This document shows, in pieces, positions 13,970-20,655 of a DNA stretch of 20,655 nt. This DNA comes from a virus, in the IMG/VR virus record IMGVR_UViG_3300022752_000471, positions 1 through 20,655 of that record. One strand, 5' to 3'. The notes beneath the pieces are model-generated. The model ran no database searches, had not been told where the DNA came from, and was given only the letters and a program-made list of their open reading frames with translations. A program made the translations under genes and the position numbers. The first letter of the stretch is position 1; the number at the start of each line of letters is the position of its first letter.

Positions 13970-14304
13970 GACAAATCGAATACCTGTTTGAAGGTAGCCC
14001 GCACCGATTCGACGTTGGGCTCATCCACGGATCGGCTCCACTCCTCGCACACAAACTTGGCAGCAGTGCCACCAGGAGGTGTCCAGTCAAATGCCTGCAC
14101 GGCACCCCGTGCACGCAAGAACGCATCGATTGCGGCAGCCTCGGTGCTGGTGCGCCCACGAAACTCCAGCGACCAAGCCTGGGGCTGGGTGTTGATGCCA
14201 AAGGCCAAGCGCTGCTCATAGCCGTCGCCAAAGGCCACGCGGCGTACGGTGGGCCGCATCGACAGGTTGGCTCCGACCGAAGGGGTCCAAGTAAATGTCG
14301 CCAT
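13966..14304 (-). CDS. M: Minor tail protein M
   Basis: A 112-residue lambda gpM-like minor tail protein. The family pattern is complete: TFTWTPSVGANLSMRPTVR, VAFGDGYEQRLAFGIN, WSLEFRG, FLRARGAVQAFDWTPPGG, then a final strand VRATFKQVFDLS. It is a tail-tip component that bridges the tail tube and L. It begins immediately after the tape measure stop and ends in an ATGA overlap with L, fitting the H-M-L-K-I-J order. Confidence 0.95.
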   Translation of the reverse strand: MATFTWTPSVGANLSMRPTVRRVAFGDGYEQRLAFGINTQPQAWSLEFRGRTSTEAAAIDAFLRARGAVQAFDWTPPGGTAAKFVCEEWSRSVDEPNVESVRATFKQVFDLS

Positions 14305-17139
14305 TTACACTGCCCTCCGGCCATCGAGCAGGCCACCGGCGCGCTTTTGTGCGAGCAGTTCTTGCCGCACGGCGCTGGCAATCGCCCGGCCAAGATCGCG
14401 TCCGCCCGGATCATCCCCGCGGCTTGACGCGCCCGCATCGGAGACGCTGACCGAAATGTTGAAGACATCCCCTCCGGAGGCGCCACCGCTCATCGTGACC
14501 GGAATGGATCGGCCGTCAGGCAGAGGCACATAGGCTTCTGGCCGGCTGCCTTCACCAAAGAGGGCCAACTGTGGCGAGTTGGCGATGCCACCCGAGGCAT
14601 AGCTGCGCAGCGCCATGGGGCCTGATCCGGTCATGACACCGCCGTTGGCAAAGCCAAAGAGGCCCATCATGGCGTTGGCCAACGGAATGGTGATCGCCCG
14701 CTGAATCTGGATCCGTATGAGGTCGGAGATGATCGAGTTGGCCAGACTTTTGAAGTCGAGCTTTCCGGTCATCACAAACTGCGTGAGCGCATCGGTCATT
14801 CCGTTGAAGGCCCGGCTCGTGATCGACTCGATCTGCTTGCCCATGGCTTCGGCATCTTCGATAAAGCTCTTCAGCCCCTTTTGAAATCCGGCCGTGAAGG
14901 GTTCAGCAACCTCCTTGGCGCGCTGCCCCAGTTCCTTGGCACCGGCAGCCGCAGTACGCGCCGCTTCGGCGATCTGGCGCATGGCTTCGGCAAAGCGCTC
15001 GTTACCAGGCGCAGCGTCAGCCACCGCACGCGCCTCGGAGGCCAACTGCTCAAGTTGCCGAGCACTTTCCTCTCTGGCGGTGGCCAGACGCCGCAAAGAC
15101 TCGAGTTCGCTGATCGCTCCCGACTCGCGCAGCAGCCTGACCTGCTCCTCGCGGGTCTTGAATTCCGATTCGGCTCGCGAGGCTCGCTCCTGGATGTCGC
15201 GCAACGCTTCAAAGGGACTGCGAATGGCGCGCTCCAGGGTGACCTGAGCGGCCTCTCGCTCCATGCGTTGGCGCTTGGCAGCCAGGGTGGCAAGCCGCTC
15301 CTCAATTTGTCGGCGCTGGTCAGCGGTTTTGGCAACCGTCTCCAGCGCCGTGCGCAGTAAGGCCTCTTCCTGGTCGAAGAACGTACGCGAGCGCTCCAGG
15401 TAGTCCTGCTGCGCGTTGGCCCGCAGATCGGTGGCCTCCCGAAACCGCAGGTAGCCCTGCTCCTGGTAAAGGTCAATGACACGCTGGCGGCTTCGCATGA
15501 TGGCCGCCTCATCGTCAGCCAGTGCCTGAAGCGCCTTGGATCGCTGCTCAATATCCACGAGCGTGGTCTTGAACGCTTCGCCGGGCTCCCGGATGTTTCG
15601 CTCAAGACCCGCCATCTGAACTTCACGCTCGAGTCGTGCGCGCCGGGACATCACCTCTTCGAGTCGCGCTGTGAGTCTGGCTTTTTCCTGGGTGGTCTTG
15701 GCAACGGTGGCCAGACCCCTTTTCAGGATGGCTTCTTCCTCGGCCATGTTGGCGCGAAGCCGCTCGGTGAAGTCCCCCTGCGCTGCAATCCGGGCAGCAC
15801 TTCCCTCCTGAAAGGTCAGAAACCCCTGGCCCTCATAAAGATCAATGATCCGCTGACGGTCTTTGAGCAGCGCGCTCTCGACATCGAGCGCATCCTGCAA
15901 TCGTTTGACGTCGCGCTCGATCCCGGCAAGTGCCTCTGCGCGGTTGGCGTCGCTTGCCGTGTTGTACTGCAGTGCGGGACGCTGCGGCTTGTCGCCCAGC
16001 GGGCTTACCCCTGCCTGCGCATTGCGGCGCATCTCCCCAAAGCGCTGGGTCACCGCATCAGCAAGCAGCGGCATGTTCCAGAGATCGACGTAGTTGCGGT
16101 TAGCCTCTTCGACGATCTGGTTGCGCTTATCGAGCGCCTCACGCAGCGCCTTGCGGTTGCTCTCCAGCACAAGGCCTGGCAATCCGCCGCGGGCAATGAA
16201 TCCGCCGGCCAGCTCAATGTCGGCCCAAACCGCCTGAAAGCTGCCGACGATCGCCTTGATACCCTGGAAGATGGCCCGGAGGCTATCTACGAGCACGGCA
16301 ACCGCATAGGCCGAAGTCTCAGCCCATTTGGCAAGCGTCCCATCGTCGCGCAGCCGACTGATGCCAGCAACCACGTTATCAGTCCCAAGCAGGATCTTCT
16401 TGAGTTCCTCGGCCAGCACCGAAAACGCCGGAATGGCGCTTGTCACCAGGGTCTGGGAGACAAAGCTGCTCTCCGCCCGCATCCGGGCCATGGCCTTGGA
16501 CGCCTTGTCGGCCTCCTCGATCTGCTGCGCTGTGAGCCAGATGTTGAGGTTTTGGTTTTCAGCAAGGTCCTTCAAGAAGGGCAGCATCGAGGCACCAGAC
16601 TTGCCAAAGAGGTCCATGGCAAGAGCCGTTTTGCCTGCACCATCCTCGAACTGGGCAAGTTTCAAAGCAACATCGTTGAGCACCTCTGCCGGATCGCGCA
16701 GATTGCCGCCAGAATCCTTGGCAGTGATCCCGAGAAACTGCAAGGCCTTGCTGGCGTCCGCCCCTTCGTCGTCCACGCCGGCAAGTGCCTTGGAGAGTTT
16801 TGAAAGATTGGTGCCGATCGTCTCCATGGCGGTGCCAGAGATCGTCGCAACGGGGGCAAGCCCTGACAAGGCCGTGGTGCTCGCTCCGGTCTGCTCGGAT
16901 AACTGCTGCAAAGCTGCCGTTGCCTCAATCGTGCGGTCAATGAAGTCGCGCAACGCGCCAACCGAGGCCGCACCGACCGCTACCGCGAAAGCGGTCTTGG
17001 CCACCGTTGCGACCTGCTGGAGCGAGGCCTTCATGTCATTGGCATGGCGGTCCAGAAGACGCGCGGTGCGCCCCAGATCCGCTCGAAACTCAGACGTCTC
17101 GGCCGAGAGCTTGACAACGAGAGAGCCGAGGTCAGCCAT
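14305..17139 (-). CDS. Tail tape measure protein
   Basis: A 944-residue protein that sets tail length and is ejected into the host cell. The N-terminal 200 residues are a tape-measure core region (ETSEFRADLGRTARLLDRH, hydrophobic AFAVAVGAASVGALRDFID). A long charged coiled-coil region (about 390-750) contains a 123-residue tandem repeat. Residues about 750-830 match the lambda-type tape measure C-terminal domain (SRAFNGMTDALTQFV, SLANSIISDLIRIQIQ), followed by Gly-rich GLFGFANGGVMTGSG. At roughly 0.15 nm per residue the tail would be about 140 nm, an estimate by analogy with lambda. There is no clear ribosome binding site; the start lies inside the end of T, suggesting coupling. Confidence 0.95.
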   Translation of the reverse strand: MADLGSLVVKLSAETSEFRADLGRTARLLDRHANDMKASLQQVATVAKTAFAVAVGAASVGALRDFIDRTIEATAALQQLSEQTGASTTALSGLAPVATISGTAMETIGTNLSKLSKALAGVDDEGADASKALQFLGITAKDSGGNLRDPAEVLNDVALKLAQFEDGAGKTALAMDLFGKSGASMLPFLKDLAENQNLNIWLTAQQIEEADKASKAMARMRAESSFVSQTLVTSAIPAFSVLAEELKKILLGTDNVVAGISRLRDDGTLAKWAETSAYAVAVLVDSLRAIFQGIKAIVGSFQAVWADIELAGGFIARGGLPGLVLESNRKALREALDKRNQIVEEANRNYVDLWNMPLLADAVTQRFGEMRRNAQAGVSPLGDKPQRPALQYNTASDANRAEALAGIERDVKRLQDALDVESALLKDRQRIIDLYEGQGFLTFQEGSAARIAAQGDFTERLRANMAEEEAILKRGLATVAKTTQEKARLTARLEEVMSRRARLEREVQMAGLERNIREPGEAFKTTLVDIEQRSKALQALADDEAAIMRSRQRVIDLYQEQGYLRFREATDLRANAQQDYLERSRTFFDQEEALLRTALETVAKTADQRRQIEERLATLAAKRQRMEREAAQVTLERAIRSPFEALRDIQERASRAESEFKTREEQVRLLRESGAISELESLRRLATAREESARQLEQLASEARAVADAAPGNERFAEAMRQIAEAARTAAAGAKELGQRAKEVAEPFTAGFQKGLKSFIEDAEAMGKQIESITSRAFNGMTDALTQFVMTGKLDFKSLANSIISDLIRIQIQRAITIPLANAMMGLFGFANGGVMTGSGPMALRSYASGGIANSPQLALFGEGSRPEAYVPLPDGRSIPVTMSGGASGGDVFNISVSVSDAGASSRGDDPGGRDLGRAIASAVRQELLAQKRAGGLLDGRRAV
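15124..15861 (-). repeat. 123-residue tandem repeat in the tape measure coiled coil
   Basis: Two adjacent copies start at residues 427 (DRQRIIDLYEGQGFLTFQE) and 550 (SRQRVIDLYQEQGYLRFRE) and stay in register through VAKTTQEKARLTARLEE / VAKTADQRRQIEERLAT and GLERNIREPGEAF / TLERAIRSPFEAL. A partial unit precedes copy 1. The copies have diverged, so the duplication is not recent. Confidence 0.85.
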
Positions 17140-17410
17140 GCTGTTTCACTTTGTGGGCAAACAGTGCCTTGAATCGGGCCACATTCAGGCGGGCATCGTC
17201 CTGGGGCTCGGTCCTCTCCACGAAGGGCATGAAGTCTTCCGGCGAAAACGCGCGGGCGTGTTTTACCCTGTTGGCGTTGGCAAAGGTTGAAGCAATCACA
17301 CCGCTTCTGAGATCGGCACGCATGTCGCCAAAAGGCTCGATTTGGTAGAAGGCCATCCACTCGGTGAGTTCGTCAGATCCGATACGAGCGAGCAACTCGC
17401 GCACCGGCAT
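17132..17410 (-). CDS. T: Tail assembly protein T domain, made as G-T fusion by -1 frameshift
   Basis: The C-terminal domain of the tail assembly chaperone fusion (DUF4035/minor tail T family): MPVRELLARIGSDELTEWM, AFYQIEPFGDMRADL. The -1 frame is open upstream of this ATG to the slippery site at 17473-17467, and the intervening 19 codons (GLKANPTRRFVFRLALALG) belong to the conserved domain, so independent initiation at 17410 would cut it. The expected G-T product has about 228 residues. In lambda the fusion recruits tail tube subunits to the tape measure. It overlaps the tape measure start by 8 nt. Confidence 0.9.
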   Translation of the reverse strand: MPVRELLARIGSDELTEWMAFYQIEPFGDMRADLRSGVIASTFANANRVKHARAFSPEDFMPFVERTEPQDDARLNVARFKALFAHKVKQHG

Positions 17411-17460
17411 CCCCAGCGCAAGCGCCAGGCGAAAGACAAACCGTCGGGTGGGATTGGCCT

Positions 17461-17817
17461 TTAGGCCTTTTTTGCGGCTGCCGCCTGCTCGGTGCCGATG
17501 CCGTTTAGCCGCTGGGCCACCGCAAAGACACGATCGAGCGCACGGGCGCTCTTGCGGCCCAGGGCAGCAATCTCGCCATCCTCAAAAAGGCGTGCACCGC
17601 TCTCATCACACAGGGTGAGTGCTACGAGCCGTGCTCGGACGTTTTCCATGCGACCGTCCCGCTCACCCTCGCGGGCGATGAGACTGGTCTCAAAGGCATC
17701 GCGATCGGTGCCGCACATCGTCCGCACGTACACATCGCCACCCCATTCGGGAACATGCACGGTTTCGCGCGGCAGGTCGTCAGCAGCCAGGATGGCGTCT
17801 TTGGAAAGAATATTCAT
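17461..17817 (-). CDS. G: Tail assembly chaperone G
   Basis: A 118-residue acidic chaperone of the lambda gpG type: NILSKDAILAADDLPRETVHVPEWGGDVYVRTM is followed by a helical region and an Ala/Lys tail (AAAAKKA). The start at 17817 has GGAGG 10 nt upstream; the ATG at 17826 is nearly on top of that site and is less likely, although it overlaps the tube stop as ATGA. The protein coats the tape measure before tube polymerisation. Its last codons form the slippery heptamer that yields the longer G-T product. Confidence 0.9.
   Translation of the reverse strand: MNILSKDAILAADDLPRETVHVPEWGGDVYVRTMCGTDRDAFETSLIAREGERDGRMENVRARLVALTLCDESGARLFEDGEIAALGRKSARALDRVFAVAQRLNGIGTEQAAAAKKA
17467..17473 (-). 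promoter_or_regulatory. Programmed -1 ribosomal frameshift site A AAA AAG
   Basis: In the G reading frame the codons GCA AAA AAG GCC TAA present the heptamer A AAA AAG, the same slippery sequence used by E. coli dnaX. Slipping back one base bypasses the TAA at 17463-17461 and enters the T frame, which is open to 17132. A short GGCC-TAAA-GGCC hairpin follows directly. Position and outcome match the conserved G/GT frameshift of long-tailed phages. Confidence 0.9.
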
Positions 17818-17822
17818 GCGCT

Positions 17823-18236
17823 TCATGCCTCCGTGATGTCGCCATCGATTTCAATCGTGACACTGGCCTCAACCACGGCGTCCACGCCACCCTGCACGCT
17901 GAACTGTGTCACGTAACCGTAAAAGGTCCAGGTGGCAGCTGGAGTGGAATCAGTGAAGGTGATCTTAAACTGACGACGGTTGCGGTTGGCCCGATCGGTA
18001 CGTAAACCTTGGTGAACCGTATCGTCGGGGTTATAGTGAATGCTCAGGGTCAGTTGGCCCTCATCACGAAGGCCAACCCGCTTCTCCTTGGAGGTCGAGG
18101 CGAGATTAGTCACATCAATGACCGATGCCTGGCCACCCGGCCCCTGAAACGAGACTACGTTAGGGATGGTTTCAAACGTGGTCATACCAAAGCGGGCAAT
18201 GGTTATGCCCTGCGCAGTGATGGCAGTACTTGGCAT
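17823..18236 (-). CDS. Major tail tube protein
   Basis: A 137-residue tail tube subunit that polymerises around the tape measure. The pattern is typical of siphovirus tube proteins: an N-terminal arm (TAQGITIARFGM), a T/S-rich loop with VIDVTNLASTSKEKRVGLRDEGQL, a beta-hairpin, and the closing strands TFYGYVTQFSVQGGVDAVVEASVTIEIDG. Position directly before the chaperone pair G/T is the conserved place for this gene. A good ribosome binding site (AAGGAAGG) lies 8 nt upstream, consistent with high expression. Unlike lambda gpV there is no extra C-terminal Ig-like domain. Confidence 0.93.
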   Translation of the reverse strand: MPSTAITAQGITIARFGMTTFETIPNVVSFQGPGGQASVIDVTNLASTSKEKRVGLRDEGQLTLSIHYNPDDTVHQGLRTDRANRNRRQFKITFTDSTPAATWTFYGYVTQFSVQGGVDAVVEASVTIEIDGDITEA

Positions 18237-18282
18237 TGAGAGCCTTCCTTGTGAAGAAGCAATTGATTCGCCCTAAAGCGCG

Positions 18283-18618
18283 TTATCTGTAGTAGCTGTA
18301 GTCCACAGAAATCCGATAAACACCGGCCTGCGGGTCGAATTCGGTCAGGCCCGTACGCACATCGGCCAAAGAATTTAAATCAGTCAATAAGGCAGAAAAA
18401 ACCTGTTCCTGTAATTGCTCGCACGCGAGCAGCGTGCGGGCATATGCGTCCACCTGAACCCTGGAGCGCCTGAGCGGGCTGGGGCCGTCCAGAGCCATGA
18501 CCCGCTCCTCGTCAATGGGCGTAACGACCAACGTAGGGTATTGAGCGTTCTGGGGGGCAATGACCGCATACACCTGACCACCCGCCAAATGCTTGATTGC
18601 GTCATAAATATTCTGCAT
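18283..18618 (-). CDS. Tail completion/terminator protein (DUF3168 family)
   Basis: A 111-residue protein that should cap the finished tail tube and join it to the head. The family features are visible: a short N-terminal helix (NIYDAIKHLAGGQVYAVIAP), TLVVTPID, the RRSRVQVDAYARTLLACEQLQEQV strand-helix core and a closing strand GVYRISVDYSYYR. It lies between the gp10-like protein and the tube gene, the usual place. The gap to the preceding stop is 2 nt, and 46 nt separate it from the tube gene start region. Confidence 0.88.
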   Translation of the reverse strand: MQNIYDAIKHLAGGQVYAVIAPQNAQYPTLVVTPIDEERVMALDGPSPLRRSRVQVDAYARTLLACEQLQEQVFSALLTDLNSLADVRTGLTEFDPQAGVYRISVDYSYYR

Positions 18619-18620
18619 CG

Positions 18621-19109
18621 TCAGCGCCCATTGAAAGCGTTTGCCTCGATCTCAATCAGCTGAAGCAAGCGTTCCTTGATGGCGTCGACCGCCTCTCGTC
18701 TTCGGAACTCGAGAGCTGGTCGAAGGAAGGGTCTTGCACGCATTTTTCGAGTACCGAACTCAACAAACCGCCAGTACCAGGCGTCTTGAGAAAGATTGCC
18801 GCGTCTGCCCTGGTTACGGTATTTCCTGCCTTGGCGAACCAAGACATAAAAGGTCTGGCGACCGCTCCCAGAGAGCTCACGGATGTGCTTCATCATCACC
18901 GAGCGCTTGAGTGTTCCAGGCGGGGGTTGCTTGGGTCCAAGGGACTGAGCCGCCTTTGGTGCGCGGCTTCGTGCCTCATCACGTATGACCTTTGCACCTG
19001 CATAGACGGAGGCTCTCAGTCCCCTGTTAGCGATGCGTTGAGGCAATTCGCGAAGCGCACGATCGAGTTGCGCCAGACCCTCAATGCTTACGATGTCTGC
19101 CCTAGCCAT
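18621..19109 (-). CDS. HK97 gp10-like head-tail joining protein
   Basis: A 162-residue, strongly basic protein. It shows the HK97 gp10 pattern: IEGLAQLDRALRELPQRIANRGLRAS, GAKVIRDEARSRAP, GTLKRSVMMKHI, DAWYWRFVEFGTRKMRARPFLRPALE. The WRFVEFGT..M.ARPFLRPA motif is diagnostic for this family. It connects the head completion proteins to the tail. A ribosome binding site AAGGA lies 8 nt upstream. It overlaps the head-closure gene by 8 nt. Confidence 0.93.
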   Translation of the reverse strand: MARADIVSIEGLAQLDRALRELPQRIANRGLRASVYAGAKVIRDEARSRAPKAAQSLGPKQPPPGTLKRSVMMKHIRELSGSGRQTFYVLVRQGRKYRNQGRRGNLSQDAWYWRFVEFGTRKMRARPFLRPALEFRRREAVDAIKERLLQLIEIEANAFNGR

Positions 19110-19452
19110 CTCTTAGTCCTTCGCTCGCGAGCAAGATAATGGCGACATTGGCCTCATCGTCGTTTCGTGCTGAATAAATCGAAAAAACACGCTCCCGAAA
19201 AAGCACACGCATCCGTGTAACGGACTGTGGATCATTGAGATCGGGTCGGTATCGAATAGTAATTTGATGCGTCAGCTCCGATGCCACACGATCTGCAATA
19301 CGAGCCTCTCGACCCGAAAGCGGCTTGATATCGGCCCAGACCTTAGCGAAATCCGCCCAGGTTTCAGTAGGTGCGCCCAGAGCATCCTTAGTCAAGACGG
19401 GCTGCTGGATACATACACGGTGTTTGAGGTTTCCGGCGCTAAGCGAGGACAT
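19102..19452 (-). CDS. Phage head closure protein (SPP1 gp16-like)
   Basis: A 116-residue protein from the ATG at 19452, where SSLSAGNLKHRVCIQQP gives the usual family opening; in-frame starts further upstream (19467 ATG, 19494 TTG) add an unrelated tail and no better ribosome binding site. The core (WADFAKVWADIKPLSGREA, THQITIRYRP, RMRVLFRERVFSIYSA) fits the head-tail adaptor family. It seals the connector after DNA packaging. It overlaps the next gene by 8 nt, but its upstream side faces an unusually long gene-free gap. Confidence 0.9.
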   Translation of the reverse strand: MSSLSAGNLKHRVCIQQPVLTKDALGAPTETWADFAKVWADIKPLSGREARIADRVASELTHQITIRYRPDLNDPQSVTRMRVLFRERVFSIYSARNDDEANVAIILLASEGLRDG

Positions 19453-19964
19453 ACAGTGCAGTTCCATGAACCATTCGAAGAAAACCTTCTTCAAGTCTGT
19501 CTTTGATAGCCTTTACTCTGGGTATGGCCTGCCCGCATAAACAGAAATTTTCAGCTGCCGTATTTAAACTTAACTCATCATTAACTTGCGAAAGGTTTTG
19601 TGTCAGTTAAAACAATCGGTATTGCTATATCGATATCATTAATATAACATTAAACCGTGTTTACCGCCGCATTGGTATTCGACTTTAGATTGCCCCATTT
19701 CCGTGACCTAATTACAACTCGTCTCAAATCACTTCATGCGAAGTTTTTGACATTCAGGGATATGCCAGTGATTAAGCTCGCTACTAGGAGACTGCGTTCT
19801 TAGTCATGCAAAACTATCTGAAGCCGTTCAGCCCTTTCCAATCAGGCGACCAGATCAAACTCTGATGCAAGAACACTATGAATGTCCTCATCGACTTTTG
19901 ACACACAATTGAAAAACGAGGTTACGCTGGCCTTCGGTCAATTAAGCATCATAAACTTCTGTTG
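19453..19964 (-). other. AT-rich gene-free gap inside the head completion cluster
   Basis: About 510 nt without any convincing gene on either strand, markedly more AT-rich than the flanking genes (for example around 19555-19680). It contains a 10-bp palindrome ATATCGATAT at 19627-19636. A TTGACA at 19747-19752 (plus strand) has no good -10 partner. The longest short frame noted, 19806-19865 plus (19 codons), has no ribosome binding site. In related phages these genes are usually adjacent, so this is probably an insertion or a decayed moron gene. Confidence 0.6.
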
Positions 19965-20615
19965 CTAATAAATACTTAGTCGGTAAGGGTCTAAGAGCCG
20001 ATCCATCATGGGAAGGCGCGACAGGGCCTTTGATGAATACTCCTCGCGGTTTTCATACATGGCACCAATTCTAAGAAGCATCCACACACGCAGTGCCGCA
20101 GGCGTTGCCCACCGACCCCCGTAGCCTGCCACATAGCGAACACAAACTGCCTGACCACTTGCATCAACCTCGGGCCAACCCTCGGGGCCCGGGTAGATAC
20201 GATCCACCCCTGTTACGTGATCACGGACATATGCATCAGGGGCGAGCGTCTGCCACTCACCGTTGTGATCTCGATAGCGAATGGATTCAACGGCCTGAAT
20301 CGGTCCGATGGGAAGCGTCAACCCAAGCCCCTGGCGCTTTGTGCGCGAAGCGGTGCGCGAAAGCATTAACACCTCCCCATCAAGCCCAGAGGACTCAAGC
20401 GCAAGCCTAGGAAACCGATCAAAGACGGTCTCCCAGGTTTGTGTGATCAAAACCCTTGAGGTGTTGTGCTCACAAATCTCGCGCACCGCTTCAATGTAGA
20501 CCTGCAGCAGTGCATCTTCTGCGCTTGTCTCGATGCGAAGGTGCTCCTTCACCTCGTCAAGGGACAAAGGCTCTGTGGTCGGCGGTACAACGCACCGCGA
20601 CGATGTAGGGTTCAT
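19965..20615 (-). CDS. Head-tail connector protein (HK97 gp6-like)
   Basis: A 216-residue protein of the gp6-like connector family, which forms a ring beneath the portal. The opening VVPPTTEPLSLDEVKEHLRIETSAEDALLQVYIEAVREICEHNTSRVLITQTWE is the diagnostic segment (helices packing on the portal). The middle strands include PIGPIQAVESIRYRDHNGEW and the C-terminal helix is AALRVWMLLRIGAMYENREEY. The start at 20615 follows GGGAGCGAGAAG; the same frame remains open upstream to the window edge, so a slightly earlier start cannot be excluded. Capsid and portal genes should lie beyond the right edge. Confidence 0.92.
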   Translation of the reverse strand: MNPTSSRCVVPPTTEPLSLDEVKEHLRIETSAEDALLQVYIEAVREICEHNTSRVLITQTWETVFDRFPRLALESSGLDGEVLMLSRTASRTKRQGLGLTLPIGPIQAVESIRYRDHNGEWQTLAPDAYVRDHVTGVDRIYPGPEGWPEVDASGQAVCVRYVAGYGGRWATPAALRVWMLLRIGAMYENREEYSSKALSRLPMMDRLLDPYRLSIY

Positions 20616-20655
20616 GATCTTCTCGCTCCCGATGGCGCCCTCTTCATGGGGCGCG
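20612..20655 (-). CDS. Possible C-terminal end of an upstream gene
   Basis: A minus-strand frame entering from the right edge ends RPMKRAPSGARRS at a TGA that overlaps the connector ATG as ATGA, the junction style used repeatedly in this operon. Only 13 codons are visible, so no product can be named and the frame may be chance. Confidence 0.25.
   Translation of the reverse strand, partial: RPMKRAPSGARRS

Noticed and set aside
16328-17290. Plus-strand frame of 320 codons antisense to the tape measure gene
   Set aside because: Ser/Ala/Arg-biased shadow of the tape measure N-terminus, without family resemblance.
19747-19775. TTGACA followed by GATTAA as a plus-strand promoter in the AT-rich gap
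   Set aside because: The -10 match is poor and no gene lies downstream on that strand.
1-20655. CRISPR array, tRNA/rRNA genes or insertion sequence
   Set aside because: No evenly spaced direct repeats with unique spacers, no cloverleaf or rRNA-like sequence, and no transposase frame were seen on either strand.

Overview
The window is the late structural and lysis part of a lambda-like siphovirus prophage. It reads right to left on the minus strand in an almost gapless, translationally coupled gene train, and its far left edge runs into what looks like host chromosome. The GC-rich coding sequence and the style of the gene families suggest a proteobacterial host, most likely a betaproteobacterium (Burkholderiales-like). 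This is inference; no rRNA, tRNA or integrase is present to fix the host or the attachment site. Terminase, portal and capsid genes would lie beyond the right edge.

Right to left: head completion and tail terminator genes (20615-18283: gp6-like connector, head-closure protein, HK97 gp10-like protein, DUF3168 tail completion protein), with an unusual AT-rich gene-free gap at 19453-19964. Next come the tail tube (18236-17823), the tail assembly chaperone pair G/T with a -1 frameshift site A AAA AAG at 17473-17467, a 944-residue tape measure protein containing a 123-residue tandem repeat, and the tail-tip set M, L, K, I, J. Between L and K sits a plus-strand insertion (12502-13157): a two-gene AbrB-like antitoxin / putative toxin cassette with its own sigma70-type promoter and operator-like direct repeats. 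Downstream of J lie a small virion protein, a 450-residue protein with 18-residue tandem repeats and a lectin-like C-terminus, and a 320-residue tail fibre.

The most unusual part is 1480-5770. The tail fibre ends in an alternating Cys/Asn tail (CNCDCNCNCCGGA). It is followed in one tightly packed unit by a protein of unknown function, two different Fe(II)/2-oxoglutarate-dependent oxygenase-like proteins, and a radical SAM enzyme with a complete SPASM cysteine set. A strong intrinsic terminator closes the unit. I propose that this is a phage-encoded post-translational modification cassette for the fibre tip; the family calls are strong, the substrate assignment is inference.

The left end carries the lysis genes (DUF6127 membrane protein, three-TM holin-like protein, GH24 lysozyme). 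These are followed by the first 25 codons of an enolase-superfamily-like gene, so the prophage/host junction probably falls within 76-188.
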